Source of the DNA: Bradyrhizobium symbiodeficiens
GTDB lineage: Bacteria > Pseudomonadota > Alphaproteobacteria > Rhizobiales > Xanthobacteraceae
Assembly (NCBI RefSeq): GCF_002266465.3
Contig: NZ_CP029427.2
Span: forward strand, 1,986,501 to 2,050,500
Length of the DNA: 64,000 nucleotides
Reading direction: 5' to 3'
This document shows, in pieces, positions 36,201-45,400 of the stretch. The notes beneath the pieces are model-generated. The model did not search any database, was not told where the DNA came from, and saw only the letters and a list, made by a program, of their open reading frames with translations. Position numbers and translations under genes: made by a program. Every line of letters begins with the position of its first letter. The stretch's first letter is position 1.

Positions 36201-39200
36201 TTAAGGTGCAGGAACGGAAGGAAGTCCTGAAAGGCCTTGCCGACTATCCGGAATATTTCGGGCCAATGTGGTTTGACGGGCTGATCAAGGAGTTAGAGAC
36301 GCGCGACGACAACAAGGGATACGCAGCGAAGAATGCGCTCGCGGACCTCAAGCAGAAGATGGCAAAAGCCATCGAACTTTCCGACCAGGAAGAATTCGAG
36401 AGCTTCGTGCCGTCGCGGCTGTCGGGACCGAGCCGCATCGCCTTTCGCGTCGATTGCGACGACTACGAACCCGACCGTGCCGGCGGGCGCATCCCGTACA
36501 CGCTGGAAGGCCTCACCAACTGGGGCGGCATGGACATGGCCGTGGTGCGGCGCGCCGAGCGGCTAATGGAGCCAGTGCAGGGGACGCGACTGCCGCCACG
36601 CTGGGGACGGCGCGCCCTAAACGACGAGGCCGCCAACCTGCAGTTTCAGGGATTCACCTCGAGCCAGCAGTGGGGCAAGGAGAAAAAGGAAAAGGACGAG
36701 AAGGAGAACTATCGCCGCAAACCGGCCACGACGGCGGTGACCGCGGAGCAGCGACTTGCGGAAGTCTATGCGGCATCGTCACGGCCGCCCGATGCGTTCG
36801 AGACGGCGATCGAGTTGCCGTTCCGGCTGTTCCTGTCGCCCGCGCAGGATGCTTCCTGGATCACCTCGTCGCCGCGGGTGCGGCGCGACGCCGGATTCTC
36901 CAGCGACCTGTCGATCTTTCGCGAGTTGTGGACGGCACGGCTCGGCGGGCGCGACGATACGGCCGGGGTGAGGGCGATCTGGTCGCCCGACTATCGGCCC
37001 GAGGCGCTGCTCTCGACCAATTCGCAAGGCGCTCCCCCGATCGGACACTATGCGCCGTGGGCATTGCCGCGCGGCTATGGCGTGCGCAAGCTGCCCGATC
37101 GGGATATCGACAAGTTCCGTACCGGGCTCGAACCGTTCGACCGTCATGAGCTGGTGGTATTGAGCTCGGTGCACGGGCTGCCGGTGCTGGGGCGGCGCGC
37201 GCCAAGCGAAGATCTTGCGCCCGATGCCGACCAGATCGAGCCGCCGGAGGGTTTTCGGCTGCAAGGTCTGCTGCCCGAGACGATCGGCGGCAAGCTGAAG
37301 GACATGACGGCGATCTACCGACCGAAGCCGCTGTCCGTCAACGAGCTGTCGCTGAGCGCACTGGGCGGCAACCTAGATGTCGACGCGGCCTTTCAGCCGC
37401 CTGCGTCGGCGCGGCGCCAGAGCGATGCGCGCAACCTTTTCGACGCGCTGTCTGTCGAGCGATGGCGGCAACGCACCGTGCTCGGTCGCGATGTATTGGT
37501 CGAGGTGGTCTACAAGGGCTTTCTGTTCCCGATCGGTCACCGCGCCAGCCTGGTCAAGCTGACCGAACGGCGCTTCGAAGCGGTCCCGGGCCGCGACTCT
37601 CCGGTCGCCATTCTGGTGCAGCGGCTGTTCCTCAAGATCGGCAAGCCGGAGAAGCGGTTCATGGCCGAGGGGCAGCCCAACCGCGGCTCGCGCTGGCCGT
37701 GCGAGCGCATCCTGATGCTGACGCGGCAGACGCCGGATCTGGTGGATGCACGCAGCGAGGATCGCACGCCTCCGAACGAGATGAGGGTGTTCCCACGCGG
37801 CAAGATCGACCTTGGCGACGGCACGACCGGCCTTTGCATGTGGCCGCGCACTTCGGCACGGCGCGGCGCGGAGGTCTGGTTCGAAATGCAGATCGGCGAC
37901 GAGCCGACGCCGGTCCGGATGCCGCTGATCTTCGTCGACAACATCGCAGCCAACGACGAAACGACGGTCGGCAAGCTGATCGAGTATTACCAAAAGGAAG
38001 CCAGCTTCAAAATGGACGAAGCGTCGCCGACGCGCAGGCTCGTTCGCAACGGCCAGCCTGTGGTTATGGCGCCCGAATACAAGCCCGGCGATACCACGTT
38101 CGATACCGAATGGTGGCTGGTCGGCGCAGAAGGACGCGAAAAGGAGTACCCAAAGCGCGATCCGGGAAGCCAGACGCTCGCGCTGAACAACAGGAACTAC
38201 ATCCGGACCTCCTTCATGGAGGGACAGGACCAGCCGCCGTTCTATCCGCTGATTGAAATGGCCAAATGCCGGTTGAAGTCAGTTGAACGGTTCACCGGCA
38301 GCGGTCCGTTGTGGGCCCAGGTCGCGTTCGACGGCGAATACGTGGCAAGCGGGTTCGCCGAAGCGCGCGACAGCGCAGGGAAACAGCAGCCTCGCAGCGA
38401 TCAGTCCGAAATCTACTTGCGCATCGTCAAAAGCGACGACGGCGACGGCACGCTGCCGCTCGACTTCAAGGACCGCGGCGACCTTGCCGGAGGCGTCGCA
38501 CATCCGACCATGGACGTGGTCGCGATTTCGCGACAGCTCGGGCCGATCAACGGCGGGGCGGCCCCGACTCTGTCGCGGCCCTTGACGGCCGCAGATGCGC
38601 CGAACCCGCCGGATGCGCCGGCGGCACCGACCGCCGGCATCCTGCCGCTGCTAGAACGCATCAACCGCTTCAAGGATTCGATCAATATCGTCCCGAAAGG
38701 CCGCTTCCTCGGCATCATGGATCTGAGCGATTTGGTCCAGAAGGTGCTTGGCATCGACCTGCATCCCAAGCTCAACGAACTCATCGAGTATGCCGCGGCG
38801 TCGGCGGGCGACGCTGCGGCCGGAACCCTGACGGAAGTTCGCTCCGCGCTGACAAAGGTGCTGATTGTGCCCGCCGAGAAGGCCGTTGCGGCGGTCGATA
38901 AGGCATGGCTCGATCTTGCGAACAAGCAGCTCAGCGCGCAGGGAGTGAAGGCTCCGACGCTCGCGGAAGTCTATCCGCAGATCGGCACGGATATCGCCGG
39001 CCTGCACCGGTTGCTCCTGGACGTGCAAAAGCCGGGAACCGACGACATTTCATTCTTTGCCGAACTCGCGGCCGTTCACGAAGCGGCGCGCCGGCTCGGC
39101 CGGTCGATCGACAACATTGCGCGCGATCCCCTGGCAGCAGCCGCCACTGCCCAGCTCGATATCTACCGCGAGCTTTCGCGGCCGATCGACGAAATTCGCA

Positions 39201-42200
39201 GAAAGATCGACGATCTGAGGGCACTGGATTTTGTGACGGCCCTCGACGCCCTCATCGAGCCCGAAGCGAAGAAACTCGTGCTCGCAAAGCTACGGGAGAT
39301 GGCGCGGATCAACCCGGCTCAGATCAACCTTAATGACGGCTTCAAGCAGCTCGATGAAGTCGTCAGGAAGGCGCTTGATGCCGCATGGCCTCCAAAGCTG
39401 AACAGTATTGAAGGTCTGGTCGCGGTTCCCAGAGAGATCGCAAAAAAGCTGCGGGAGGAAGTGGAGCCGCTTCCCAACGGCGATATCATCAAGAAGGTAC
39501 CAGCCACCCAATTGGCGGATGCGCTTGATAAGCTGGTCGACGAGTTGAAGCCGGCTGTCAATGCGGCCGTCCAGCTTCAGCAGGAGTTGACGAGGAAGCT
39601 TATTACCGCCGATGCGAAATACAGGGCGACAATCGCCGTTCTGCAGAAGGACGCCGATGATGCCAAGCGCCGCGCCCAGCAGGCGGTGCTAGAAATCCTA
39701 CTTATCCCGCAGGTGGCAAAGGCCATCATTCTCGCCATTGAGATCAAGGCGGCCGTCGGCGCGACCGAGTTCAAGCCTCCATTTGACCAGGAAAAGCTCA
39801 CCAAGCTGCTTCTCGCGATGGCACCCGCACTGAATGCGCTTGCAACCCTGGGAGGGGCCGACCGGGTTGCCGCGAAGCTATTCTTCACCGCGAACACACT
39901 TTGTGGACAGGTCAAGGCCGCTCTAAAAGCGGCCGTGGCCGCGGTACTTCCGCTGCCCACGACGCTTCTCAATACCGCGCAGCCCGTCAAGGATATCTCC
40001 GACGCGATTGAAGCGGTTAAGGCTGCGAGCGACGCTCTCAGCGATCAAGACAAAAGCGATTTCAGCAGCGCCGCCGCAGGACTACTCGCCAAAATTCGTG
40101 ACTTCGGTACGGCAATAACCGAGCTTACCACGACAATCACCGGCTGGACGGCCGATGCGACCTGCACGGCGCCACTGCCAACGCTTGGTGCGCAGTCTGC
40201 AAATGTCGCTCAAAAGCAGCGCTCGCTGATAACGGCGCTCCAGCGCCTGACCGACGTGACGGTCGATCTGGTCGACAAGCAACTTCGGAAGGATATTGAC
40301 CAAGGGAAGGAGATTCTGAAGACCGTCACTGCGGAGATCGAACTCCTCAAGAAGGTGTTCGACAATGCAGGTAAGCTGTCGTTGGTGGCGACGGCGTCCA
40401 GCGCGTTCGAGAGTTTCGCGGCCAGCCTGCAACCGGTAAGCAGCGCGATCCGTACCGCCCTGCCTTCCGTAGCCAATTCGCTGGACAGGCTCGCCAGGGA
40501 TCAGCGGGAACGTCTGGACCTGCAGATGCAGATCGACGATCTCAGGAATGCACGGGAGCGGCTGGAGGCGCTGCATAGCGTACTCAAGAACCAGGCTACG
40601 ACGAGTCAAGATGCCGTCGAGGCTCTCAAGGCCGGCATAGCGGCAACGCAGAAGGAGTTCCTGATCCAGCAAGAGTTGGTGGTGCGGCGTGTCAGTCAGG
40701 CGCTGGCTGCTGAACTTTACGATCTCGTTACGCCGCCGGCCGCACTGGCACTGCAATGGGCAACCGACCTGGTGGCAAGATTTGGCGACAAGCCCCTGGC
40801 GGCATTGTCCGACGCCCTCGACGTCGTGATGAAGCGACGCAAGGACCTCGACGACCTGATCGAGAAGGGGGGAGATGTCATCAAGGGCATTCTGGATACT
40901 CTGGCGAAAGACATCGGCGCAGTACCAGGGGACGCGACAGGGCCGTCACGCGCATATTTGTTCCTGGTTGATCCGACTGCCGATCGGTCCAGCGATGCCC
41001 TGCGAAAAGAGCAGCTACTCGCGCAGGCGGCCAAGGACAACTGGTCGTCCGATCAGGCGCTGGCTCTCGTTCGGCTCACGGAGCTCGCCGACGCCTGGCG
41101 CAAGCCGGCGCTGGTCGTTCTGGTGCAGCGCTTCAACGCGCTCAGCACGGCGTTTCTGCGCGCTGTGCTCGTCGAAGCGCTGGACTTGCGGGCGCTGCGC
41201 CGCGAGCTCGAACGCATTGTGCGCGAGCTGATACCGAGTAAAGCCATTCTCGGTTACGCGCTCTCGACACCGGTCCGGCAGTTCGGATTGCCGGGCATCG
41301 GCGACGTCTTCCTGCCGGTCAAGGGTACCCAGCTCGACATCAGGATGCAGGCGGTCATCGACCTGCAAAATCCCAAGGCGCCCGACGCGCGGGTCGATGG
41401 CCGGATGGGGCCGTTCGCAATCCAGCTGTTCGGAAACTTCGACGTGGTCAAGCTAAATTTCCACGGCCTCGAGTTCCGGTCCGGCGGCGGCCGCAAATCA
41501 GGCTTCGACGTGCGCTTCGGCGATTTTGAGATCGGAAGCAAGGCGAAGTTCCTGAAGCAGCTGGAGCCTTACGTGTCGCCGAAAAGCGGACTGCCTCCGG
41601 TCCGAATGATGCGTGACAAGCCAGGAATTGAGGCGACCTATGGCATCAACCTCGGCTCGTTTGGCGTCGGCTACCTGAGCTTTTCCAACGTTTCGCTGAA
41701 TGCCGGTGCCCGGTTGCCGTTCGGCGCTGGCGAGGAGGCGGAATTCCTGATCTCGATTGGCCGCGCCGATGCGCCGTTTCTGATCTCGTCTACGGTCTTC
41801 GGTGGCGGCGGCTACCTCGCGCTGCTCGCCAATGGCAAGGGCTTCATCGGGCTCGAAACCTCCTTCGACTATGGCGGCGTGTTCGCGTTCGGCTTCGGTC
41901 CGCTGACCGGCGCGGGGCAGATCACGCTCGGACTGTATTTCCGGGCCGCGCGCGGGTCTCCCGCGCGTCTCGGCATGAACTTCATGGCCCGCGGCGCCGC
42001 CAACATCGCCTGTTTCAGCGTCTGCGCCGCCTTGTTCGTCCGGCTGACCTATGTCGGGGGCAAGATGGACGGCAGGGCGAGCTATACCTTCAGCTTCTCG
42101 ATCGGCATCGACGACATCGATTTCACGTTCGACGTCTATGTCAATCAAGGCGGCAACGCCGGAGCTGCCGCGCCTACCACCTTCCTGGATCTGCCGGGAA

Positions 42201-42394
42201 TGCCGGCGCTGACTCAGTTTGCCGGCGCCCGGCCCGAATTGCTCGACGCCTATGCGTATGACGAGACGGCAGTGAAACCCTCAGGCTGCAAGTTGAAAGG
42301 CCCGGAGCTCTCCGTGAAAACCAAGTCGCCCAAGGCTGACTGGAATTCCTACCATGCGCTTTTCGATACGATCGATCCCATTGTCAAAGTGTGA
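33236..42394 (+). CDS. Giant Tat-exported protein, about 3052 aa, unknown family
   Basis: GTG 33236 with GGGGG upstream is preferred; TTG 33224 would add four residues. After a Ser-rich stretch a twin-arginine signal is seen (EPTRRAVLIGGAAAMVIGPA, about residues 26-45), so the folded protein should cross the inner membrane. Residues about 50-1780 are mixed, globular and rich in charged loops. A Pro/Ala hinge near 1785-1800 leads to about 880 residues of almost continuous helix and coiled coil (to about 2680). A Gly-rich beta-repeat region (about 2690-3000: GFDVRFGDFEIGSKAKF, VFGGGGYLALLANGKGF) follows. No named family was recognised. The next gene starts six bases after the stop, so the two are surely one operon. 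Confidence 0.85.
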   Translation: MDDSKQPCESDSSSGSGRSSESHELFEPTRRAVLIGGAAAMVIGPAHAAGEPTPHYELAFVDKDRRRFVALFEIPPQAKDDTLRKDELRGPPSAAAVEKLLKANESLDKIDEALPKDTPKYLMLWDRREFGPNAGFKIERKSKAHYPDGTPPEKCHDACEAQKEPPPLAKTTVWLPVEWILTVSRASFPGNESREFTATFTFKRTDVMSEWTVSASLDSWWSSQKKIGPLSTVALTNFLRGQVLAFEIKPNPNALLEALFGQRIESAGALALQVDHQLAWAIDTEIPKRPAGRLYILDIPLEFGRLSLKRLRGEKLPEDSSAARRGSNQKDDGKSASPRYLFEDQVAYGRPTSKDEGSPDGLYGVAEKIVGFTQPKSHEDSLAGVRHPAKANPKTGTRSKSQNLQTSDRKPLWVFDFAKTKVEGTEIAAELELDGPAIDFAASQDSSKVHVVAAIRHWGVPQHSVAGCMAEPKNEARSIGRIRLRQGECPSATWEGPFEFCGFEMMRQQQHEFVVTRFRAWPASKESIASLRLGDIGLAALPAISASPGAAPRVPTIDLDARDRVPAREDDRQLVGFVARLSLYSAAIALPERIVPKGEKEAGKIVVGQHVTHLQFHDADTLVYLPAFGRPPVTSADAYIPIGPTVGGVKATFDLGRARLSVIRPKDLLALKYRFSGLELVVAWPPVAGEAAELAPRGGRSTSRPFAQAARSEATPRDERPMLVVEFPPQHVVEQAYFRQLKAPLDLPELARPADADEENVKLLRQMLRQPKDWVSANETTERWRIWVNDLLDGVYRPDKQNPGTKRDKRVEWRKALQLATGWPNSNPLFPKDPGLDGPNGQTMQDFDYHFINLARVSGLPLEQQLYIGPDFLDPDARRIALEVLRALKEKQAPAQPRLWPFAPLPPTDWDDVFAPLVKAGVLKDKKEIPPQTNSAEKQSALSEKKPIWPEFDKDRLKNPLYLETFRQIELARERRSRDYATLRSLYALKVQERKEVLKGLADYPEYFGPMWFDGLIKELETRDDNKGYAAKNALADLKQKMAKAIELSDQEEFESFVPSRLSGPSRIAFRVDCDDYEPDRAGGRIPYTLEGLTNWGGMDMAVVRRAERLMEPVQGTRLPPRWGRRALNDEAANLQFQGFTSSQQWGKEKKEKDEKENYRRKPATTAVTAEQRLAEVYAASSRPPDAFETAIELPFRLFLSPAQDASWITSSPRVRRDAGFSSDLSIFRELWTARLGGRDDTAGVRAIWSPDYRPEALLSTNSQGAPPIGHYAPWALPRGYGVRKLPDRDIDKFRTGLEPFDRHELVVLSSVHGLPVLGRRAPSEDLAPDADQIEPPEGFRLQGLLPETIGGKLKDMTAIYRPKPLSVNELSLSALGGNLDVDAAFQPPASARRQSDARNLFDALSVERWRQRTVLGRDVLVEVVYKGFLFPIGHRASLVKLTERRFEAVPGRDSPVAILVQRLFLKIGKPEKRFMAEGQPNRGSRWPCERILMLTRQTPDLVDARSEDRTPPNEMRVFPRGKIDLGDGTTGLCMWPRTSARRGAEVWFEMQIGDEPTPVRMPLIFVDNIAANDETTVGKLIEYYQKEASFKMDEASPTRRLVRNGQPVVMAPEYKPGDTTFDTEWWLVGAEGREKEYPKRDPGSQTLALNNRNYIRTSFMEGQDQPPFYPLIEMAKCRLKSVERFTGSGPLWAQVAFDGEYVASGFAEARDSAGKQQPRSDQSEIYLRIVKSDDGDGTLPLDFKDRGDLAGGVAHPTMDVVAISRQLGPINGGAAPTLSRPLTAADAPNPPDAPAAPTAGILPLLERINRFKDSINIVPKGRFLGIMDLSDLVQKVLGIDLHPKLNELIEYAAASAGDAAAGTLTEVRSALTKVLIVPAEKAVAAVDKAWLDLANKQLSAQGVKAPTLAEVYPQIGTDIAGLHRLLLDVQKPGTDDISFFAELAAVHEAARRLGRSIDNIARDPLAAAATAQLDIYRELSRPIDEIRRKIDDLRALDFVTALDALIEPEAKKLVLAKLREMARINPAQINLNDGFKQLDEVVRKALDAAWPPKLNSIEGLVAVPREIAKKLREEVEPLPNGDIIKKVPATQLADALDKLVDELKPAVNAAVQLQQELTRKLITADAKYRATIAVLQKDADDAKRRAQQAVLEILLIPQVAKAIILAIEIKAAVGATEFKPPFDQEKLTKLLLAMAPALNALATLGGADRVAAKLFFTANTLCGQVKAALKAAVAAVLPLPTTLLNTAQPVKDISDAIEAVKAASDALSDQDKSDFSSAAAGLLAKIRDFGTAITELTTTITGWTADATCTAPLPTLGAQSANVAQKQRSLITALQRLTDVTVDLVDKQLRKDIDQGKEILKTVTAEIELLKKVFDNAGKLSLVATASSAFESFAASLQPVSSAIRTALPSVANSLDRLARDQRERLDLQMQIDDLRNARERLEALHSVLKNQATTSQDAVEALKAGIAATQKEFLIQQELVVRRVSQALAAELYDLVTPPAALALQWATDLVARFGDKPLAALSDALDVVMKRRKDLDDLIEKGGDVIKGILDTLAKDIGAVPGDATGPSRAYLFLVDPTADRSSDALRKEQLLAQAAKDNWSSDQALALVRLTELADAWRKPALVVLVQRFNALSTAFLRAVLVEALDLRALRRELERIVRELIPSKAILGYALSTPVRQFGLPGIGDVFLPVKGTQLDIRMQAVIDLQNPKAPDARVDGRMGPFAIQLFGNFDVVKLNFHGLEFRSGGGRKSGFDVRFGDFEIGSKAKFLKQLEPYVSPKSGLPPVRMMRDKPGIEATYGINLGSFGVGYLSFSNVSLNAGARLPFGAGEEAEFLISIGRADAPFLISSTVFGGGGYLALLANGKGFIGLETSFDYGGVFAFGFGPLTGAGQITLGLYFRAARGSPARLGMNFMARGAANIACFSVCAALFVRLTYVGGKMDGRASYTFSFSIGIDDIDFTFDVYVNQGGNAGAAAPTTFLDLPGMPALTQFAGARPELLDAYAYDETAVKPSGCKLKGPELSVKTKSPKADWNSYHALFDTIDPIVKV

Positions 42395-42400
42395 GCTCTA

Positions 42401-45400
42401 ATGCCCGAGTCAGAGAAATATGAGGTCGGCGTAGGGGTGCGTATCGTCCCCGCCGGAATCGAAACCATTGCCGGGGTGGGAAAATTCGTACGAGCTGCAG
42501 TGGTGCTGTCGCCGATCGATATCGAGGAAGCGAAGAAGTGCGGCGGTACGCCCGTCGATATCCGCTACTGGCCCCGCCAGATCGAAGACTTGTTGCGGGA
42601 AAGTGAATCGGAAAACTATCTCACCGGGAGTAATACCGCGCTCCGCGTCGCGTTCAGCGGGGTGGTCAAAGAGTTTGCTCCCGCCAGTCTGCTGCCGGAG
42701 GCGATCTCGGCTCCGGCTTTCCGCGCGATGCTGTACGACCTGCGTCGCGTCAAGGGCAAGACTATTGCATTCGCGGATTGGCGAAAGCAACGCGAAAAGC
42801 AGATCGACGGAATTACTGAAATTTGGACCCGTCTGGTCGGGCAGAAGCAGCCCGAAGCCTGGACGAAGATCATCAAAGCACTGAAGACAAGTCGCGCAGA
42901 ACAAGCCGTGGGCAAGTATCGGCCGGATCCGAAGAACAAGGAGCAGGCGCCCGACATCCGCAGTATCGGCCGCGGTCAGGCCGCGCTTCTGCTTTCGGTT
43001 GAGCGCGGCCGCAGCCTGCTCACGCGGATCAGGAGCAGCCTTCAAAGCACCTGCAGTGGACGCGACGATGAGTGCAATTTGGCGACGCCGATTGTGCCCC
43101 GCCTATCGTCCTACCTGACAAGGCAGGAGCGGACACGAGCCATTGGTCTTACTCGCCTGACGGAGGAAGAAGCCGAGGCTGGTCGCGCCTTCAACCTGAT
43201 GAATTCGGTTGATCGGGCAAGCCGTCAGAACTTGCTGGTTGCTGGCGGCGTTGTCTCGTACCTGACGGAGAGCGAGCGGTCGCGGGCGGTCGGTCTCGGC
43301 CGGCTTGCCGACGAGGAGGCCGAAGCCAAACGCGCGTTTGAGCAAATGAATCCGGTCGATCGCAACTGGCGGGAGCAATTGCTGCTCGCCGAACGATTGC
43401 CTTCCTATCTCACCGAACGCGAACGCGTGCGAGCAATCGGTTTGAATCGCCTCGCGGAAGAAGAAGCCGAAGCCAAGCGGGCGTTCGAACGGATGGGAGC
43501 GGCCGATCGCACGCGGCGATGGGACCTGATGCTTGCCGAGCTCCGGGGCAAGAATGAGCAGCAGGCACAAGCCGACATCAAGAAGCAGCGGGCAGAGATC
43601 AGGAAGGAGCAGCAGGCGGCAACCGGTAATCAGGATGTCAAGGTAAAGCTGGCGAAGGCCTACGAGAGTTTTCTGGCGTGCACGGAAGGTAGCGAGGTCA
43701 ACGAATGCATGATGGCTGCGACGGCCGAGGGCGCACATGACCTGGCGGACGCGATCGACGACAGCCTCGGCCGGCATAAGGATGCTCACCGCGAAGACGA
43801 CGAGATCAGGGACGAGGAAAAAAAGAAGAATACCCGCGAGGAGGACTACAAACGCGACAGGGTGGTGCAGGCACCCCAGATGCGCCTTGCCGCGCTGCAA
43901 AGTCAACCGAGTCTCGCGCGTGTGTTCAATCTCGTTGTCGATGTGCTGATCCCGCTCGACAAGCTCACCGCCACGGACACAACGGCGCCTTATTTCGAGC
44001 GTGATGGCAGCCCCAGCTATGCCCGGTTCGGATTCCTTTCTGCCGCGCTCAATCCCGCCAGTGGCGCACGCCGGGTATGGACTACCTGCAAGGTCAAGCT
44101 CGCAAGTGATGCCGCCGCGCCCCATGACGATTTCTGGCCGTGCACGCGAGCCGAGCTTGACCTGTTTTGGGCGCTCGATGCGGAAGATCAGTTCGAGGGG
44201 GCAAAGAAACGCGATACCCGCGACAATCTGATCGCCCGGGGCGCGTTGACGCAGATCGACGGCTTTCTCAATCTTTCCGCCGTTCGGATGCAGGGCGGCA
44301 TGAACGAGCCGCGCTTTGATATTGTCTCGCTCGACGCCCTCGCTGCTGTCGAGAACCGCGAAACCGCGAAAAGCGGAGCCAAGAATGGCCGGCCGCCGTT
44401 GCTGACCCAGCGCACGGCGGGCCTGGCCGTGATCGACCGGTGGCGGGACAGCTCTGCGCTGATACAGGCCCTGAATAGCCTGGCCCGGGATTCGAGCAAC
44501 CCGATCCTCGATGCCGACGACCTCACGATCGGCTACCGCATGGATGTCGGCGTGGGTAGCGCGAAGAGGATGACGTGGCGCTCGCTCTGCAGCCGCTACA
44601 TCGAGTTTGGCGACGACACCAATTGCATCGAACCGCTGCTCACAGACATCGTGCCCGACCCCTTCCACCGGCTGGCTTATGATTCTGCCATCGTCGTGAT
44701 GCCGGTGATGATCAAGGATCGCGCCGGCGGCGGCGACAAGAAGGTCGCGTTTGTCGAGGATACGGTTGGAGAGTGGACCGGACCGCCGATCGGCGTCGAC
44801 ACCAACAGCATCAATATCGACCTTAGCAAGTCCTCCGCTGCCCTTCAACTCGGCCATCTCTACAGCCTGTCGCCTGACCCGGAAAAGCCCCTCAGCCTTC
44901 CGGCAGGCCTGCGGATTCCGCGGCAGGTTTTCGGAGGCGGTTATTTTTTCAAGCTTGCGCCGCGGTACCTCGGTGGCGTCATCCGGCCCGCCAACACAAG
45001 CTACGAGCCTGTGGCGATCCCGCGGCGGGAGATCTTTGCGATCCTGCCGCCCCTTGAGACTGGCGCCCGGCGTTTCCTGCGGCATGAAAGGATCGAGGCG
45101 CCCATCGTGACGACGCCGCTGCCAATCCTGGAGCGGCAGTTCGACAGGATCGCAGACGGCTTGCGAGAGACGGCGAGCAACATCGTGGTGAGGTCGGAGG
45201 CGGATGAAGACAATCCGGAGGAATTCAAGCCGTATGACGGCAGCATCAAGTCCTCCTACCGCGTCGTCGTGCCGCCCTCAGTGTCGGCCGATTTCGCCGA
45301 CCGGCATAACGCGTTCGGCAAGGGAGAGACCATCAAAGGCAAGCCCGTGCCGCACATGGCCGAGCTGCAAATCTACCGCGATTGCGACCACAAGCCATGG

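Noticed and set aside
43109..43549. Tandem repeats as a CRISPR array
   Set aside because: The unit is 147 bases with no spacers, in frame within a long gene, and conserved as protein rather than DNA.
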